DNA from: Campylobacter sp. VBCF_01 NA2
GTDB lineage: Bacteria > Campylobacterota > Campylobacteria > Campylobacterales > Campylobacteraceae
Assembly (NCBI RefSeq): GCF_027797205.1
Contig: NZ_CP115607.1
Coordinates: 1,116,001-1,180,000, forward strand
Reading direction: 5' to 3'
DNA: 64,000 bases
Below are positions 18,902-26,771 of the stretch, one piece after another. Made by a program: the position numbers and the translations under genes. The notes beneath the pieces are model-generated. The model was not told where the DNA came from. It ran no database searches and saw only the letters and a program-made list of their open reading frames with translations. Positions within the stretch are counted from its first letter, which is position 1, and each line of letters opens with the position of its first letter.

Positions 18902-19711
18902 TTAAGCACCTCTTGGGTCTATTCCGTCAGCGTATTGCTTATTTGTATCATAATTTAATTTACCACAATTATCAAATTTGTAAATTTTATACTTGCAACT
19001 AACGCTTGTTTTTTTCTCGGTATCGTAATAATTGATATGATGATACAAATGAGAAATTCCATTGCCACATAAATCAAAAGTATGTTCAGTTTTTAAAGTT
19101 TTTCTGTCTTGATACCCTATGGTTAGAATAGGAATAGAAAAACCACTTTTTTTATTTTCTAAATCAAGTTCCAAAAAATCCATAGGATTTATTTTTGTAA
19201 GCCCAACTTTTCCCACCAAAAAATCTTTAACCGATTTATGTTTTATAGCTATTTTGTTAGACATAGATGATTGGTTATCTGTGTTTTTATTGTTTATTGA
19301 AATTAAAGTTGAAGAATATTCATCTAAAAAATCTTGCAAATTTGAAAAATTAATACCGACTAAACGATAATATCCAACTTTTATTGTGTTGCATTCCCTG
19401 TCTTTAAAACCACCGTTGTAAGCGCATCTATATTCTGCAATCTTTTTATTAATTTCCAATTCTTTTTCCAAAAACTCTCTAATTGCCATTTTATAAAGTT
19501 CTTCTTTATCTAAAATCTTGTTTTCTACTAAACAATAACCCTGATTATATTTGTTATAATCCCATAAGCTTACTATTTCAAAGCCATATTTATTGCCATA
19601 ATTCGGCACTGTTCTAATAAAACCAAGACATAAAATAATCGTTATAATTGCAACAAACCAACTTATTTTTTTAAATTTGGTATCGAACAATTTTTTAAAT
19701 AAATTTTTCAC
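18902..19711 (-). CDS. Accessory single-helix membrane protein of unknown function
   Basis: 269 residues with a GTG start at 19711, preceded by AAAGGAAA. A positively charged N-terminus and one membrane helix (about 16-33) suggest an inner-membrane anchor with a periplasmic C-terminal part. Several cysteines (CAYNGGFKDRECN, FDLCGNG, SCKYKIYKFDNCG) could form disulfides. No family recognised. More AT-rich than the neighbouring housekeeping genes and surrounded by repeats, which suggests transfer. Confidence 0.65.
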   Translation of the reverse strand: MKNLFKKLFDTKFKKISWFVAIITIILCLGFIRTVPNYGNKYGFEIVSLWDYNKYNQGYCLVENKILDKEELYKMAIREFLEKELEINKKIAEYRCAYNGGFKDRECNTIKVGYYRLVGINFSNLQDFLDEYSSTLISINNKNTDNQSSMSNKIAIKHKSVKDFLVGKVGLTKINPMDFLELDLENKKSGFSIPILTIGYQDRKTLKTEHTFDLCGNGISHLYHHINYYDTEKKTSVSCKYKIYKFDNCGKLNYDTNKQYADGIDPRGA

Positions 19712-19756
19712 TTTTATTTCCTTTAATAAAAATTCCCTTGCAAATTCAAATTCAGG

Positions 19757-19780
19757 TCGTATCGTTTATCCACGATACGA
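19757..19780. repeat. Hairpin upstream of the accessory gene
   Basis: Perfect 8-bp inverted repeat TCGTATCG / CGATACGA with an 8-nt loop, 46 bp upstream of the GTG at 19711. A similar hairpin (TCAGTATC GTT GATACTGA, followed by TTTTTAAATTT) precedes the accessory gene at 49754. Possible operator, leader structure or repeat. The rest of 19712-19885 holds only a short palindrome, GAAATGCTTCGCATTTC at 19841, also found at 21758. Confidence 0.5.
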
Positions 19781-19885
19781 AATTCTGTTTTTAAATTTGC
19801 GATTTTGCAAATTTGTTATTTTGCTTTTGGCGATTGCCACGAAATGCTTCGCATTTCTTTACATGTAAAATCAACGCAAATTTCG

Positions 19886-20503
19886 CTAAAACCTCGCCCT
19901 CTCTGCCCCGACGCTCGTAGGCTCTCCATGCCCCGAGTATAAAACCACCTCATCTGGCAGGGTAAAAATCTTGCCCTCGATACTAGCTCGAAGCTCAGCG
20001 TAATCGCCACCGGGCAAGTCAGTTCTACCCACGCCAAAACGAAAAATCAAATCCCCACAAAACGCCAAATTTTGCCCCACACTATAAAACACCACGCTAT
20101 CGCTCGTATGCCCTGGCGTATAAATCACAGCTAACTCGCACGCCCCGTTAGCTAGCGCGATCCTTTCACCATCTTTTAGGGGCGTGAAATCCTCTATGAT
20201 TATCTCTTCGCCCGTGAAATTCGATAGATTATAGTCTGGCTCGCCCAGATACACGCCTGCGTTTTCGTGCGCAAGTATCGGCGCGCCCAAAGCCCGCGAG
20301 AGCTCGCTAGCTGCGCCAATGTGATCGAAATGTCCGTGAGTGAGCAGGATTTTTTCGATTTTGAAATTTCTCTCTTTTATAATCCCCAAAAGCTTGTCAG
20401 CTTGCGCCCCAGGGTCGATTACAAACCCTGCCCCACTCGCCTCGTCGATAAAAAAATAGCAATTCTCACTGATATAACCTGCCACTTCCACGCATAAAAC
20501 CAT
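19886..20503 (-). CDS. MBL-fold metallo-hydrolase (glyoxalase II-like)
   Basis: 205 residues of the metallo-beta-lactamase fold. The metal-binding motif is LLTHGHFDHIGAA (about 53-65). Further ligands are the His in YTPGHTSD (about 130-137), the Asp in AFCGDLIF and a C-terminal His in YSGHGEP. It most resembles hydroxyacylglutathione hydrolase-like or thioesterase members, but it lacks the long C-terminal domain of true GloB, so the substrate is open. AAGGAG precedes the ATG. Confidence 0.87.
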   Translation of the reverse strand: MVLCVEVAGYISENCYFFIDEASGAGFVIDPGAQADKLLGIIKERNFKIEKILLTHGHFDHIGAASELSRALGAPILAHENAGVYLGEPDYNLSNFTGEEIIIEDFTPLKDGERIALANGACELAVIYTPGHTSDSVVFYSVGQNLAFCGDLIFRFGVGRTDLPGGDYAELRASIEGKIFTLPDEVVLYSGHGEPTSVGAERARF

Positions 20504-20596
20504 GTTTTCTCCTTGAATTTCTCCAAATTTTACGCTCTTAAATTTAACCAGCCATTAAATTTAGCCAAAAATTATCCTTGATTTACCAAAATGCAG

Positions 20597-20602
20597 TAAA
20601 AT
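20597..20602 (+). promoter_or_regulatory. Candidate -10 box for aqpZ
   Basis: TAAAAT 35 bp before the aqpZ ATG, in the divergent spacer, followed by AAAGGAG directly before the gene. Confidence 0.4.
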
Positions 20603-20636
20603 ACGCGCTTTTGCAAATTTTTTCAAAGGAGAGCTT

Positions 20637-21311
20637 ATGAAAAAGCTTTTGGCCGAGTTTCTTGGCACATTTTGGCTAGTATTTGGCGGTTGCGGAAGCG
20701 CGATTTTCGCCGCATACAACATCGGATTTGTCGGCGTTTCAATCGCCTTTGGTTTGACCGTGCTAAGCGGTGCTTACGCATTTGGACACATTAGTGGCGG
20801 ACATTTTAACCCAGCAGTTTCAGTGGGCTTGCTATGTGGTGGCAGATTTAAAGCTAGCGAGCTGGCTGGCTATGTCATAGCGCAAGTGCTAGGCGCGATA
20901 ATAGCAGGAGCTGCGCTATATCTAATCGCAAGCGGAAAGGCTGGATTTGACATCAGCGCAGGATTTGCGACCAATGGATACGGCGAGCACTCACCAAACG
21001 GATATTCAATGCTAAGCGCGCTAATCGCAGAAATAGTTCTAACTGCGTTTTTCCTAATCGTCATCATGGGCGCGACAGATAGGCGCGCGCCAAGTGGCTT
21101 CGCACCGATTGCGATCGGACTAGCCCTCACACTAATCCACCTAATCTCAATTCCAGTTACAAACACATCAGTAAATCCAGCCCGCTCGACTGGCGTGGCA
21201 CTTTTCCAAGGTGGCTGGGCGCTTAGCGAGCTATGGCTGTTTTGGGTAGCGCCAATCATCGGTGGCGCAATCGGCGGAATTATCTATAAAACTTTTTTGG
21301 AAAAAGAGTAG
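20637..21311 (+). CDS. aqpZ: Aquaporin Z-type water channel
   Basis: Six-helix major intrinsic protein, 224 residues. Both half-helix NPA motifs are present: [12 protein letters not shown] (about 60-71) and [13 protein letters not shown] (about 178-190), the second with the selectivity-filter Arg. [20 protein letters not shown] and the overall short length favour the water-selective AqpZ type rather than a glycerol facilitator, whose second NPA is followed by Asp. Good ribosome site AAAGGAG. A terminator hairpin follows. Confidence 0.93.
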   Translation: MKKLLAEFLGTFWLVFGGCGSAIFAAYNIGFVGVSIAFGLTVLSGAYAFGHISGGHFNPAVSVGLLCGGRFKASELAGYVIAQVLGAIIAGAALYLIASGKAGFDISAGFATNGYGEHSPNGYSMLSALIAEIVLTAFFLIVIMGATDRRAPSGFAPIAIGLALTLIHLISIPVTNTSVNPARSTGVALFQGGWALSELWLFWVAPIIGGAIGGIIYKTFLEKE

Positions 21312-21344
21312 AATTTCGCTAAATTTGGCGTAAATTTCGCCTCA

Positions 21345-21374
21345 CCCCTTGTAAATTTTCGCAAGGGGCTTTTT
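21345..21374 (+). terminator. Rho-independent terminator after aqpZ
   Basis: Stem CCCCTTG / CAAGGGG with a 10-nt loop, followed by CTTTTT, 34 bp after the aqpZ stop. Confidence 0.75.
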
Positions 21375-21433
21375 AAATTCTTTGAATTCTTAAATTTCCG
21401 CTTCGCAACTCCCAAACACTGCCCCGAAATTCT

Positions 21434-21600
21434 GTCATTGCGAGAATTTGCGTAGCAAATTCGAAGCAATCTACGAGCGAAAATTTACCCAAACGCAAAT
21501 TTCCGTGTCATTGCGAGCGAGTGTAACGAGCGAAGCAATCCAGGGAAATTTACATTCAAAATTCTACTTAAATTTAGCATTGAACGATTTTTTAAATTTT
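21434..21600 (+). repeat. Composite GTCATTGCGA repeat element, second copy
   Basis: Units 21434-21475 (GTCATTGCGAG...GCAATCTACG) and 21507-21544 (GTCATTGCGAG...GCAATCCAGG), followed by a tail shared with 18686-18750 (AAATTTAGCATTGAACGATT). Confidence 0.75.
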
Positions 21601-21619
21601 AGGCGAAATTTTACTTTTC

Positions 21620-21672
21620 TTGTAAGGGGGAAGGGGCTTGAATTGCGAGGTCGCGCCCCTTCCCCCTTACAA
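21620..21672. repeat. 18-bp perfect inverted repeat, G/C-rich hairpin
   Basis: Arms TTGTAAGGGGGAAGGGGC and its exact complement, separated by 17 nt. Very unlike the surrounding AT-rich DNA. It lies inside the MITE-like element. Confidence 0.8.
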
Positions 21673-21704
21673 TCCCCCAACCCCCGACGACGCTTTACAA
21701 GGTG

Positions 21705-21741
21705 GCTAAATTTAGAAAAACGAAGTTTTTCTAAATTTAGC
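21705..21741. repeat. 17-bp perfect hairpin with 3-nt loop
   Basis: GCTAAATTTAGAAAAAC, loop GAA, then the exact complement. It could act as a bidirectional terminator between aqpZ and the convergent phosphoesterase gene, or be part of the mobile element. Confidence 0.75.
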
Positions 21742-21832
21742 TGGTTTTATTTTTACTGAAATGCTTCGCATTTCTTTGCGATTTCGGGGCAGTGTTTGGG
21801 GGTTGCGAAGCGGAAATTTAAAAAAGCAAATT

Positions 21833-22546
21833 TTAAAAATCAATGCAATCTTGGATAAAAAGTCGCTTGGAGGGGAATTCCATAGCGCAAAGGCGGGCGT
21901 TTTTGTAACCGCGCTTTTTAAAAACACAGCCCAAATCGATATTCGCGCTGTAATCATTGATAAATGGCTCATCTTGTGGCGTGTGGCCATAGACATTGAA
22001 AATGCCCGCATTATCGGTGAAATCGTCGCGCCCGCTCAACACATGCGCCTCAAAATCGTCCTTTACTGCCACGAAGTCGCGAAATTTCCACATATTTCCC
22101 ACAGCCGAGTGCGAGACCACGAGAGAGCGAGAATTTTCGTCGAAAATGTCGTATTGCAAAAACACGGGCAAGTTTTGCAAATACTCTAAATGCTCGTTTA
22201 AAAGCGCGCTAAATTCGGGCGCAAAATACGATTTCATAGTATCGCTACCGCCACTTTTGGCAATCCAGTTGATATCATCACTTGCGCCGATTACGATTTC
22301 GCGGTCTCTCACGCACCTTTGTGCACTGGATTTTGCTAGCAAAAATCTGCGCTCGTGGTTTCCGCGCACGCAGTCATAGCCGTGCGAGCGCACAAACTCG
22401 ATAACTTTGGCGCTATGAGGGCCGCGATCGCACAAATCGCCCACGAAGCAAATTTTGCTATCAAATTTCGCTGGCAAGCGCGCAATCAGCGCCATTAAAC
22501 TCTCATAGCAACCATGCACATCGCCGATAATGTAGATATTTTGCAT
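21833..22546 (-). CDS. Metallophosphoesterase, PPP Ser/Thr phosphatase type
   Basis: 237 residues with the PPP-family signature: YIIGDVHGCYESL (about 5-17), FVGDLCDRGPHS (about 34-45) and VRGNHERR (about 60-67), with later metal ligands in VVSHSAVG and YGHTPQDEP. Members of this family are bacterial PrpA/PrpE-type protein phosphatases or Ap4A hydrolase relatives; which one cannot be decided from sequence. Its 3' end abuts the repeat element at 21820. Confidence 0.88.
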   Translation of the reverse strand: MQNIYIIGDVHGCYESLMALIARLPAKFDSKICFVGDLCDRGPHSAKVIEFVRSHGYDCVRGNHERRFLLAKSSAQRCVRDREIVIGASDDINWIAKSGGSDTMKSYFAPEFSALLNEHLEYLQNLPVFLQYDIFDENSRSLVVSHSAVGNMWKFRDFVAVKDDFEAHVLSGRDDFTDNAGIFNVYGHTPQDEPFINDYSANIDLGCVFKKRGYKNARLCAMEFPSKRLFIQDCIDF

Positions 22547-22610
22547 AAATTTACCTTTGAATTTTTAAGGAATTATATTAGAATTTTTAAAATTTAAAAT
22601 TTAAAAAAGG

Positions 22611-22642
22611 TCAAATTTAACCCAAATTTGGGTTAAATTTGA
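22611..22642 (-). terminator. 32-bp perfect palindrome, terminator of pyrBC
   Basis: TCAAATTTAACCCA, centre AATT, then the exact complement. It begins 3 bp after the pyrC stop and is followed on the minus strand by CCTTTTTT, so it should terminate the pyrimidine genes. Confidence 0.75.
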
Positions 22643-22645
22643 AAT

Positions 22646-23926
22646 TTACGCTACGACATTTGGGAAGTCAAAGACCACTTTTCCGCTTTTTATCGTTAGC
22701 ACGCACGCACCTTTTAGCTCTTTGCCAAAAAGTGGCGAATTGCATGATTTTGACTTGTTGAGTTTCGCGTCGTAAGTATATCTTAGCTCAGGATCGATTA
22801 TAGCGATATCAGCTAGCTTTCCGACAGCGATTTCGCCTTTGCCAAAGAGTTTTAAAATTTGGGCTGGATTATACGAGGTGAGAGCGACCATTTTTTCATA
22901 ATCAATCACGCCCTCATCAACTAATTTTAGCGTCAAAGGCACGAGCGTTTGAAGCCCTAAAATCCCAAACGGTGCTTTGTCAAATTCGACAAATTTATCG
23001 TCCCAGCTGTGCGGTGCGTGATCTGTGGCGATGACATCTATTAGCCCGCTTTTTAAGCCCTCTCTCATAGCCTCTACATCGGCATTTGTGCGAAGTGGCG
23101 GAGACATTTTAAAATTCGTATCATAGCCCATAAGTTCGCTCTCATCATAAGTAAAATGGTGTGGCGTAACCTCGCAGGTTACATTTATGCCCTCTTTTTT
23201 GGCTTGATCGATGAGTTTTAGCGACCAGGCTGAGCTTACATGCGCCACATGCAGGTGTCCGCCCGTTTTTTTAGCGAGCAAAATATCGCGTGAAACCATA
23301 ATCTCCTCTTTTTCGCTCGCCATGCCTTTAAGCCCTAGTAGCGCGCTCACCCTGCCCTCGTTCATCACTCCACCATGACAAAGCGAGCAATCCTCGCTAT
23401 GATTTATGACAAAAGAGCCAAAATGCGCCGAGTATTCGAGGGCTTGTCGCATGACTGAGCTATCTGTAACAGGAAGTCCATCATCGCTAAATGCCACGCA
23501 CCCAGCCTCGATCATATCGCCCATTTCGACGATTTTCGCCCCTTTGCAATCCTGCGAAATCGCTCCGATTGGAAGCAGGTCGATTAGCCCTCTATCACGC
23601 GCTTTTTTAATCATTGCCTTTGTGATTGCAGAATTATCATTTACAGGGTTTGTATTTGCCATAGGCATAGCGGTCGTTACGCCCCCTGCTACGGCTGTTT
23701 CGCTACCAGTGATGACATCATCTTTATACTCAAAGCCCGGATCTCTAAAATGCACATGCATATCAATTAGCCCCGGCATGACGAGCTTGCCAGTCGCGTC
23801 GATGACTTTATCTGCGCTTGGCTCGTCCTTTGTAAGTGCTGAAATTTGGTCATTTTCTATTAAAACATTTATCTTTTCGCTTCTGTCGTGGTTAATAACG
23901 GTGCCATTTTTGATTAAAATTTTCAT
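22646..23926 (-). CDS. pyrC: Dihydroorotase
   Basis: Closes carbamoyl-aspartate to dihydroorotate in pyrimidine synthesis. 426 residues, amidohydrolase fold. The metal site is MHVHFRDPGFEYKDDV (about 57-72). Further ligands lie in VINHSEDCSL, HVAHVSS and the catalytic Asp in IATDHAPHSW (about 303-312). Length and motifs fit the class I dihydroorotase family. Its ATG overlaps the pyrB stop by one base. Confidence 0.94.
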   Translation of the reverse strand: MKILIKNGTVINHDRSEKINVLIENDQISALTKDEPSADKVIDATGKLVMPGLIDMHVHFRDPGFEYKDDVITGSETAVAGGVTTAMPMANTNPVNDNSAITKAMIKKARDRGLIDLLPIGAISQDCKGAKIVEMGDMIEAGCVAFSDDGLPVTDSSVMRQALEYSAHFGSFVINHSEDCSLCHGGVMNEGRVSALLGLKGMASEKEEIMVSRDILLAKKTGGHLHVAHVSSAWSLKLIDQAKKEGINVTCEVTPHHFTYDESELMGYDTNFKMSPPLRTNADVEAMREGLKSGLIDVIATDHAPHSWDDKFVEFDKAPFGILGLQTLVPLTLKLVDEGVIDYEKMVALTSYNPAQILKLFGKGEIAVGKLADIAIIDPELRYTYDAKLNKSKSCNSPLFGKELKGACVLTIKSGKVVFDFPNVVA

Positions 23927-24852
23927 TACAAGCTCCTATTTAAATTTATTGTGTGAAGCACCGCCATACGCATGGCCGCACCGTTTTCGACCTGATCGAG
24001 AATGCAGGTAAATCGCGGATCGTCCGCGACATCTGAGTTAATCTCCACGCCACGATTTATCGGGCCTGGGTGCATGATAATCACACCCTCTTTGGCTACT
24101 TGCATGCGTTTTGCAGTTAGTCCAAAAAATTTACTATATTCTCTAACGCTTGGAAAGCTTGGCTCACCGTCTTGGCGCTCTAATTGAATTCTTAGCATTA
24201 TTATCACATCTGCGCCCTCGATTGCTTCCTCGACGCTTTTGCAAATCCTGCACCCAAACGCCTCGCAGTCTCTTAGCATCATCGGAGGACCAAAGAGTCT
24301 GACATTTATGCCTAGTTTTTTCATCGCCCACGCATCAGATCTAGCCACGCGAGAGCGGAAAATATCGCCGATGATAGCGACTTCAAGCCCATCAAATTTA
24401 CCCTTGGCTTCGTGGATTGTGAGCAAATCCAAAAGCGCTTGTGTCGGGTGCTCGTTTAGTCCGTCTCCTGCATTTACAATCGAGGCGTCGCAGTTAGAGG
24501 CGATAAATTTCGCAGCACCGCTACTTGCGTGGCGCACGACAAAAATATCACTACGCATGGCTTGCATATTTTTTATCGTATCGATTAGAGTTTCGCCTTT
24601 TTTGGTGCTACTTGAACCTGCGCTGAAATTTATGGCGTCCGCGCCAAGGCGTTTGGCAGCGATTTCAAAGGAAATGCGCGTTCTAGTGGAGTTTTCGAAA
24701 AAAGCATTAATCACGGTTTTTCCACGCAAAGAGTCTGATTTTTTGATATCCAAGCGGTTTAAGGCTTTGAAATCCTTCGCCAAAGCGATGAAATCGTAAA
24801 TATCGTCTGCGCTTAAATCTTGCGTGCTAAGCAGGTGCTTTAATTTATACAT
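23926..24852 (-). CDS. pyrB: Aspartate carbamoyltransferase catalytic subunit
   Basis: Second step of pyrimidine synthesis. 308 residues. Carbamoyl-phosphate loop ENSTRTRISFEIAAKRLGA (about 53-71), then AGSSSTKKGET, VVRHASSGAA, HPTQALLDLLTI (about 136-147) and the late HPGPINRGVEI. No regulatory pyrI is seen next to it, as expected in this group. Directly followed by pyrC. Confidence 0.96.
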   Translation of the reverse strand: MYKLKHLLSTQDLSADDIYDFIALAKDFKALNRLDIKKSDSLRGKTVINAFFENSTRTRISFEIAAKRLGADAINFSAGSSSTKKGETLIDTIKNMQAMRSDIFVVRHASSGAAKFIASNCDASIVNAGDGLNEHPTQALLDLLTIHEAKGKFDGLEVAIIGDIFRSRVARSDAWAMKKLGINVRLFGPPMMLRDCEAFGCRICKSVEEAIEGADVIIMLRIQLERQDGEPSFPSVREYSKFFGLTAKRMQVAKEGVIIMHPGPINRGVEINSDVADDPRFTCILDQVENGAAMRMAVLHTINLNRSL

Positions 24853-24885
24853 TTTGCCTCCTAAAATGATTAAAATTTGCGCTGT

Positions 24886-24891
24886 ATTTTA
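24886..24891 (-). promoter_or_regulatory. Candidate -10 box for pyrBC within an inverted repeat
   Basis: Minus-strand TAAAAT 34 bp before the pyrB ATG. It sits inside the loop of an inverted repeat AAATTTGCG...CGCAAATTT (24873-24900), which could be the lipoprotein gene's terminator or an operator. Confidence 0.35.
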
Positions 24892-24903
24892 CGCAAATTT
24901 GAC

Positions 24904-25545
24904 TTAAATTTTTAAATCCTCGCCCTGCGAATTTTCATAATGTTTTTCAATTTTTTTGCCATTATTAATCATATCGCCAAAGATATTTAAAATCTGCCCG
25001 AAGCTCGAATTTGCGTCCTTTGCCAAATCCATTAAATCCTTTTCGATCCCGCCTAGTGAGCCGTTTAAATCGCGCACAATTTTCTCGCCTTTTTTGGCTA
25101 AATCTTCTAATTTATCCGCGTTTTTTTCGGCAAATTCGTTTAAAATTTTCGGTGCTTCCTTGCTCAATCTTTCCAAATTTTCACCCAAAATTTTAGCCGT
25201 TGCGGCAAATTCATCAATTGTTTCGTTGATATCTTTTGAAATTTTGCCCTCAGGCTTTGGCACTAGCTCGATTTGAACCTTTGGTTTAGCGCTTTGGCTC
25301 AAATTTGCCTCTGGCACAGGCTCGCTTGAAGTGGTGCTTCCTGGCGCAGGTTTAGGGGCGCTCGCACTTGCTGATAAATTTTTATCCAAATTTATCTGCG
25401 TTTTTGGCTCATTTTTCTCAACCATTTTTTGAGATTTTTTTTCGATCTCTTTCTCGATATCTAGGCCGTTTTGGCTAGATTTGTCACTGTCGCTACACGC
25501 ACTAAAAATAAGCGCGCAAGCAAGCAAAATTCCACATTTTTTCAT
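24904..25545 (-). CDS. Lipoprotein with long helical region, function unknown
   Basis: 213 residues. The signal peptide ends in a lipobox, ALIFSAC, giving lipid-modified Cys17. Then comes a low-complexity Ser/Pro/Lys segment (to about residue 95), followed by a helical region rich in Leu, Lys and Glu (about 100-195) with several amphipathic heptad-like stretches. No family recognised. It lies between cinA (9 bp upstream) and pyrB on the same strand; AAGGAG precedes the ATG. Confidence 0.75.
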   Translation of the reverse strand: MKKCGILLACALIFSACSDSDKSSQNGLDIEKEIEKKSQKMVEKNEPKTQINLDKNLSASASAPKPAPGSTTSSEPVPEANLSQSAKPKVQIELVPKPEGKISKDINETIDEFAATAKILGENLERLSKEAPKILNEFAEKNADKLEDLAKKGEKIVRDLNGSLGGIEKDLMDLAKDANSSFGQILNIFGDMINNGKKIEKHYENSQGEDLKI

Positions 25546-25554
25546 ACTCTCTCC

Positions 25555-26652
25555 TTAGTTTAAAAATAAATCACTTCTTAATTTCAAAAGCAAGCAAACT
25601 GCGATATTTGCGGCCTCTTCACGGATATAGTTGCGATCTCCGTTTAGGTGAAATTTGCCGATTATCTGTCGCCCACCAAGCTCTTTTGCCCCGATAAATA
25701 CCGTTCCTACGGGCTTTTCATCGCTTCCACCCCCAGGTCCAGCTATCCCGCTAATGGCTAGGGCAAAATTCGCCCCTGAACTCTCCAATGCCCCGCCAAG
25801 CATACCTGCGACGCATTGCTCACTCACTGCGCCGTAATCTTGCAAAACCTCATCGCTCACATCTAGCCACGCGCGCTTTATCTCGTTTGCATAGCTTACC
25901 ACCGAGCCATCAAAAATATCGCTCACACCGGCTATTTCGCCAAATTTAGCCGCTAAAAGTCCAGCTGTGCAACTCTCTGCAAATGTGATTTTTGCGCCGA
26001 TTTCTCGCAACTTCTCCACGGCGTGAGAAATGAAATTTTTCGGCGCGATAAATGAGTTTGCGTAATATTTACTCACGCTGTCTAAAAATTTATCCAGCGC
26101 GCCAAATTTCTGCTCGCTGGCGCGCACAAAGAGCAAAAACGAGCTGTATTCGCTGATGATAAATGAAATTTTATAGCTTAATGCTAGGCTTTCAAGTCTA
26201 GCTTTTGCGCTCGCATAGTCTGTGTCAAATAGATAAAATCCCTCGCCCTCGTTTAGGGGATCTTGCAAAATTTGGGGCAGTTTTTGCAAAGGGTCTGCTT
26301 TTAGCACATTTACAAGGCAACCCTTAATATCTAGCAAAAAACTATCCTTTACCACAAATTTAGCTGCTGAGGGGGCTAGCGTGCCACAATCTTTAAGCTC
26401 CAAAGTATCAAGCGTGAGCGTGGAGAGGATTTTCCCTGCGATTGCATAAGCCACTTTTGTCGCAAAAATCGTGATATAATCGTATTTGCCGAGCATTTTT
26501 TCTATCAAAAATGGCAAATTTTTATCGTTTTCATTTATAAATTTAATATCATCAATCACGCCGAAAACCTGCTCGTATTCGCGCAAAATATAGCTAAAAA
26601 ATGGCGGATTATAGCGGATAGCTTCGCCGATGATTAAAATCACATTTTTCAT
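25555..26652 (-). CDS. cinA: CinA-family protein (nicotinamide-nucleotide amidase domain)
   Basis: 365 residues. The C-terminal part (about 200-360) is a clear CinA/PncC domain with TFAESCTAGLLAAKFGEIAG, GSVVSYANEIKRAWL, GAVSEQCVAGML and the catalytic-region AISGIAGPGGGSDEKPVGTV. It would deamidate NMN in pyridine-nucleotide recycling. The N-terminal half occupies the place of the molybdopterin-binding-like domain of CinA but lacks its usual VGTELL motif, so it is degenerate. Divergent from ileS, as I recall for C. jejuni. Confidence 0.88.
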   Translation of the reverse strand: MKNVILIIGEAIRYNPPFFSYILREYEQVFGVIDDIKFINENDKNLPFLIEKMLGKYDYITIFATKVAYAIAGKILSTLTLDTLELKDCGTLAPSAAKFVVKDSFLLDIKGCLVNVLKADPLQKLPQILQDPLNEGEGFYLFDTDYASAKARLESLALSYKISFIISEYSSFLLFVRASEQKFGALDKFLDSVSKYYANSFIAPKNFISHAVEKLREIGAKITFAESCTAGLLAAKFGEIAGVSDIFDGSVVSYANEIKRAWLDVSDEVLQDYGAVSEQCVAGMLGGALESSGANFALAISGIAGPGGGSDEKPVGTVFIGAKELGGRQIIGKFHLNGDRNYIREEAANIAVCLLLKLRSDLFLN

Positions 26653-26677
26653 AAATTTCGACCTTTAAATTTTTGCC

Positions 26678-26683
26678 ATTATA
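26678..26683 (-). promoter_or_regulatory. -10 box TATAAT for cinA
   Basis: A consensus TATAAT preceded by GC on the minus strand, 26 bp before the cinA ATG, with AAAGG between. Confidence 0.5.
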
Positions 26684-26771
26684 GCATAAAAAATTCTTGC
26701 ATTTTCAGTCCTTTTTAAAAGCCTTTTTGCTACACTTACCAAATTTTTTAAAACACAATTAAAGGTTTTTT

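Larger units (their letters stand above)
21391..21820. mobile_element. 430-bp MITE-like element with 40-bp terminal inverted repeats
   Basis: The left arm (21391-21430) and right arm (21781-21820) are inverse copies matching at 39 of 40 positions; each contains CAAACACTGCCCCGAAAT or its complement. The 350-bp interior holds a composite GTCATTGCGA repeat, two strong hairpins and no credible gene. The size, lack of a transposase and long arms fit a miniature inverted-repeat element or a large repeat cassette. I see no clear target duplication. It fills most of the spacer 21312-21832. Confidence 0.6.

Noticed and set aside
19816-20037. 73-codon minus-strand frame
   Set aside because: Out-of-frame overlap with the MBL hydrolase C-terminus and the repeat-containing spacer; no ribosome site.
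21448-21759. 103-codon frame in the aqpZ-phosphoesterase spacer
   Set aside because: It runs through the GTCATTGCGA repeats and hairpins and has no protein-like features.
23406-24011. 201-codon plus-strand frame
   Set aside because: Antisense to pyrC and pyrB, both of which have full catalytic motifs; composition typical of a shadow frame.
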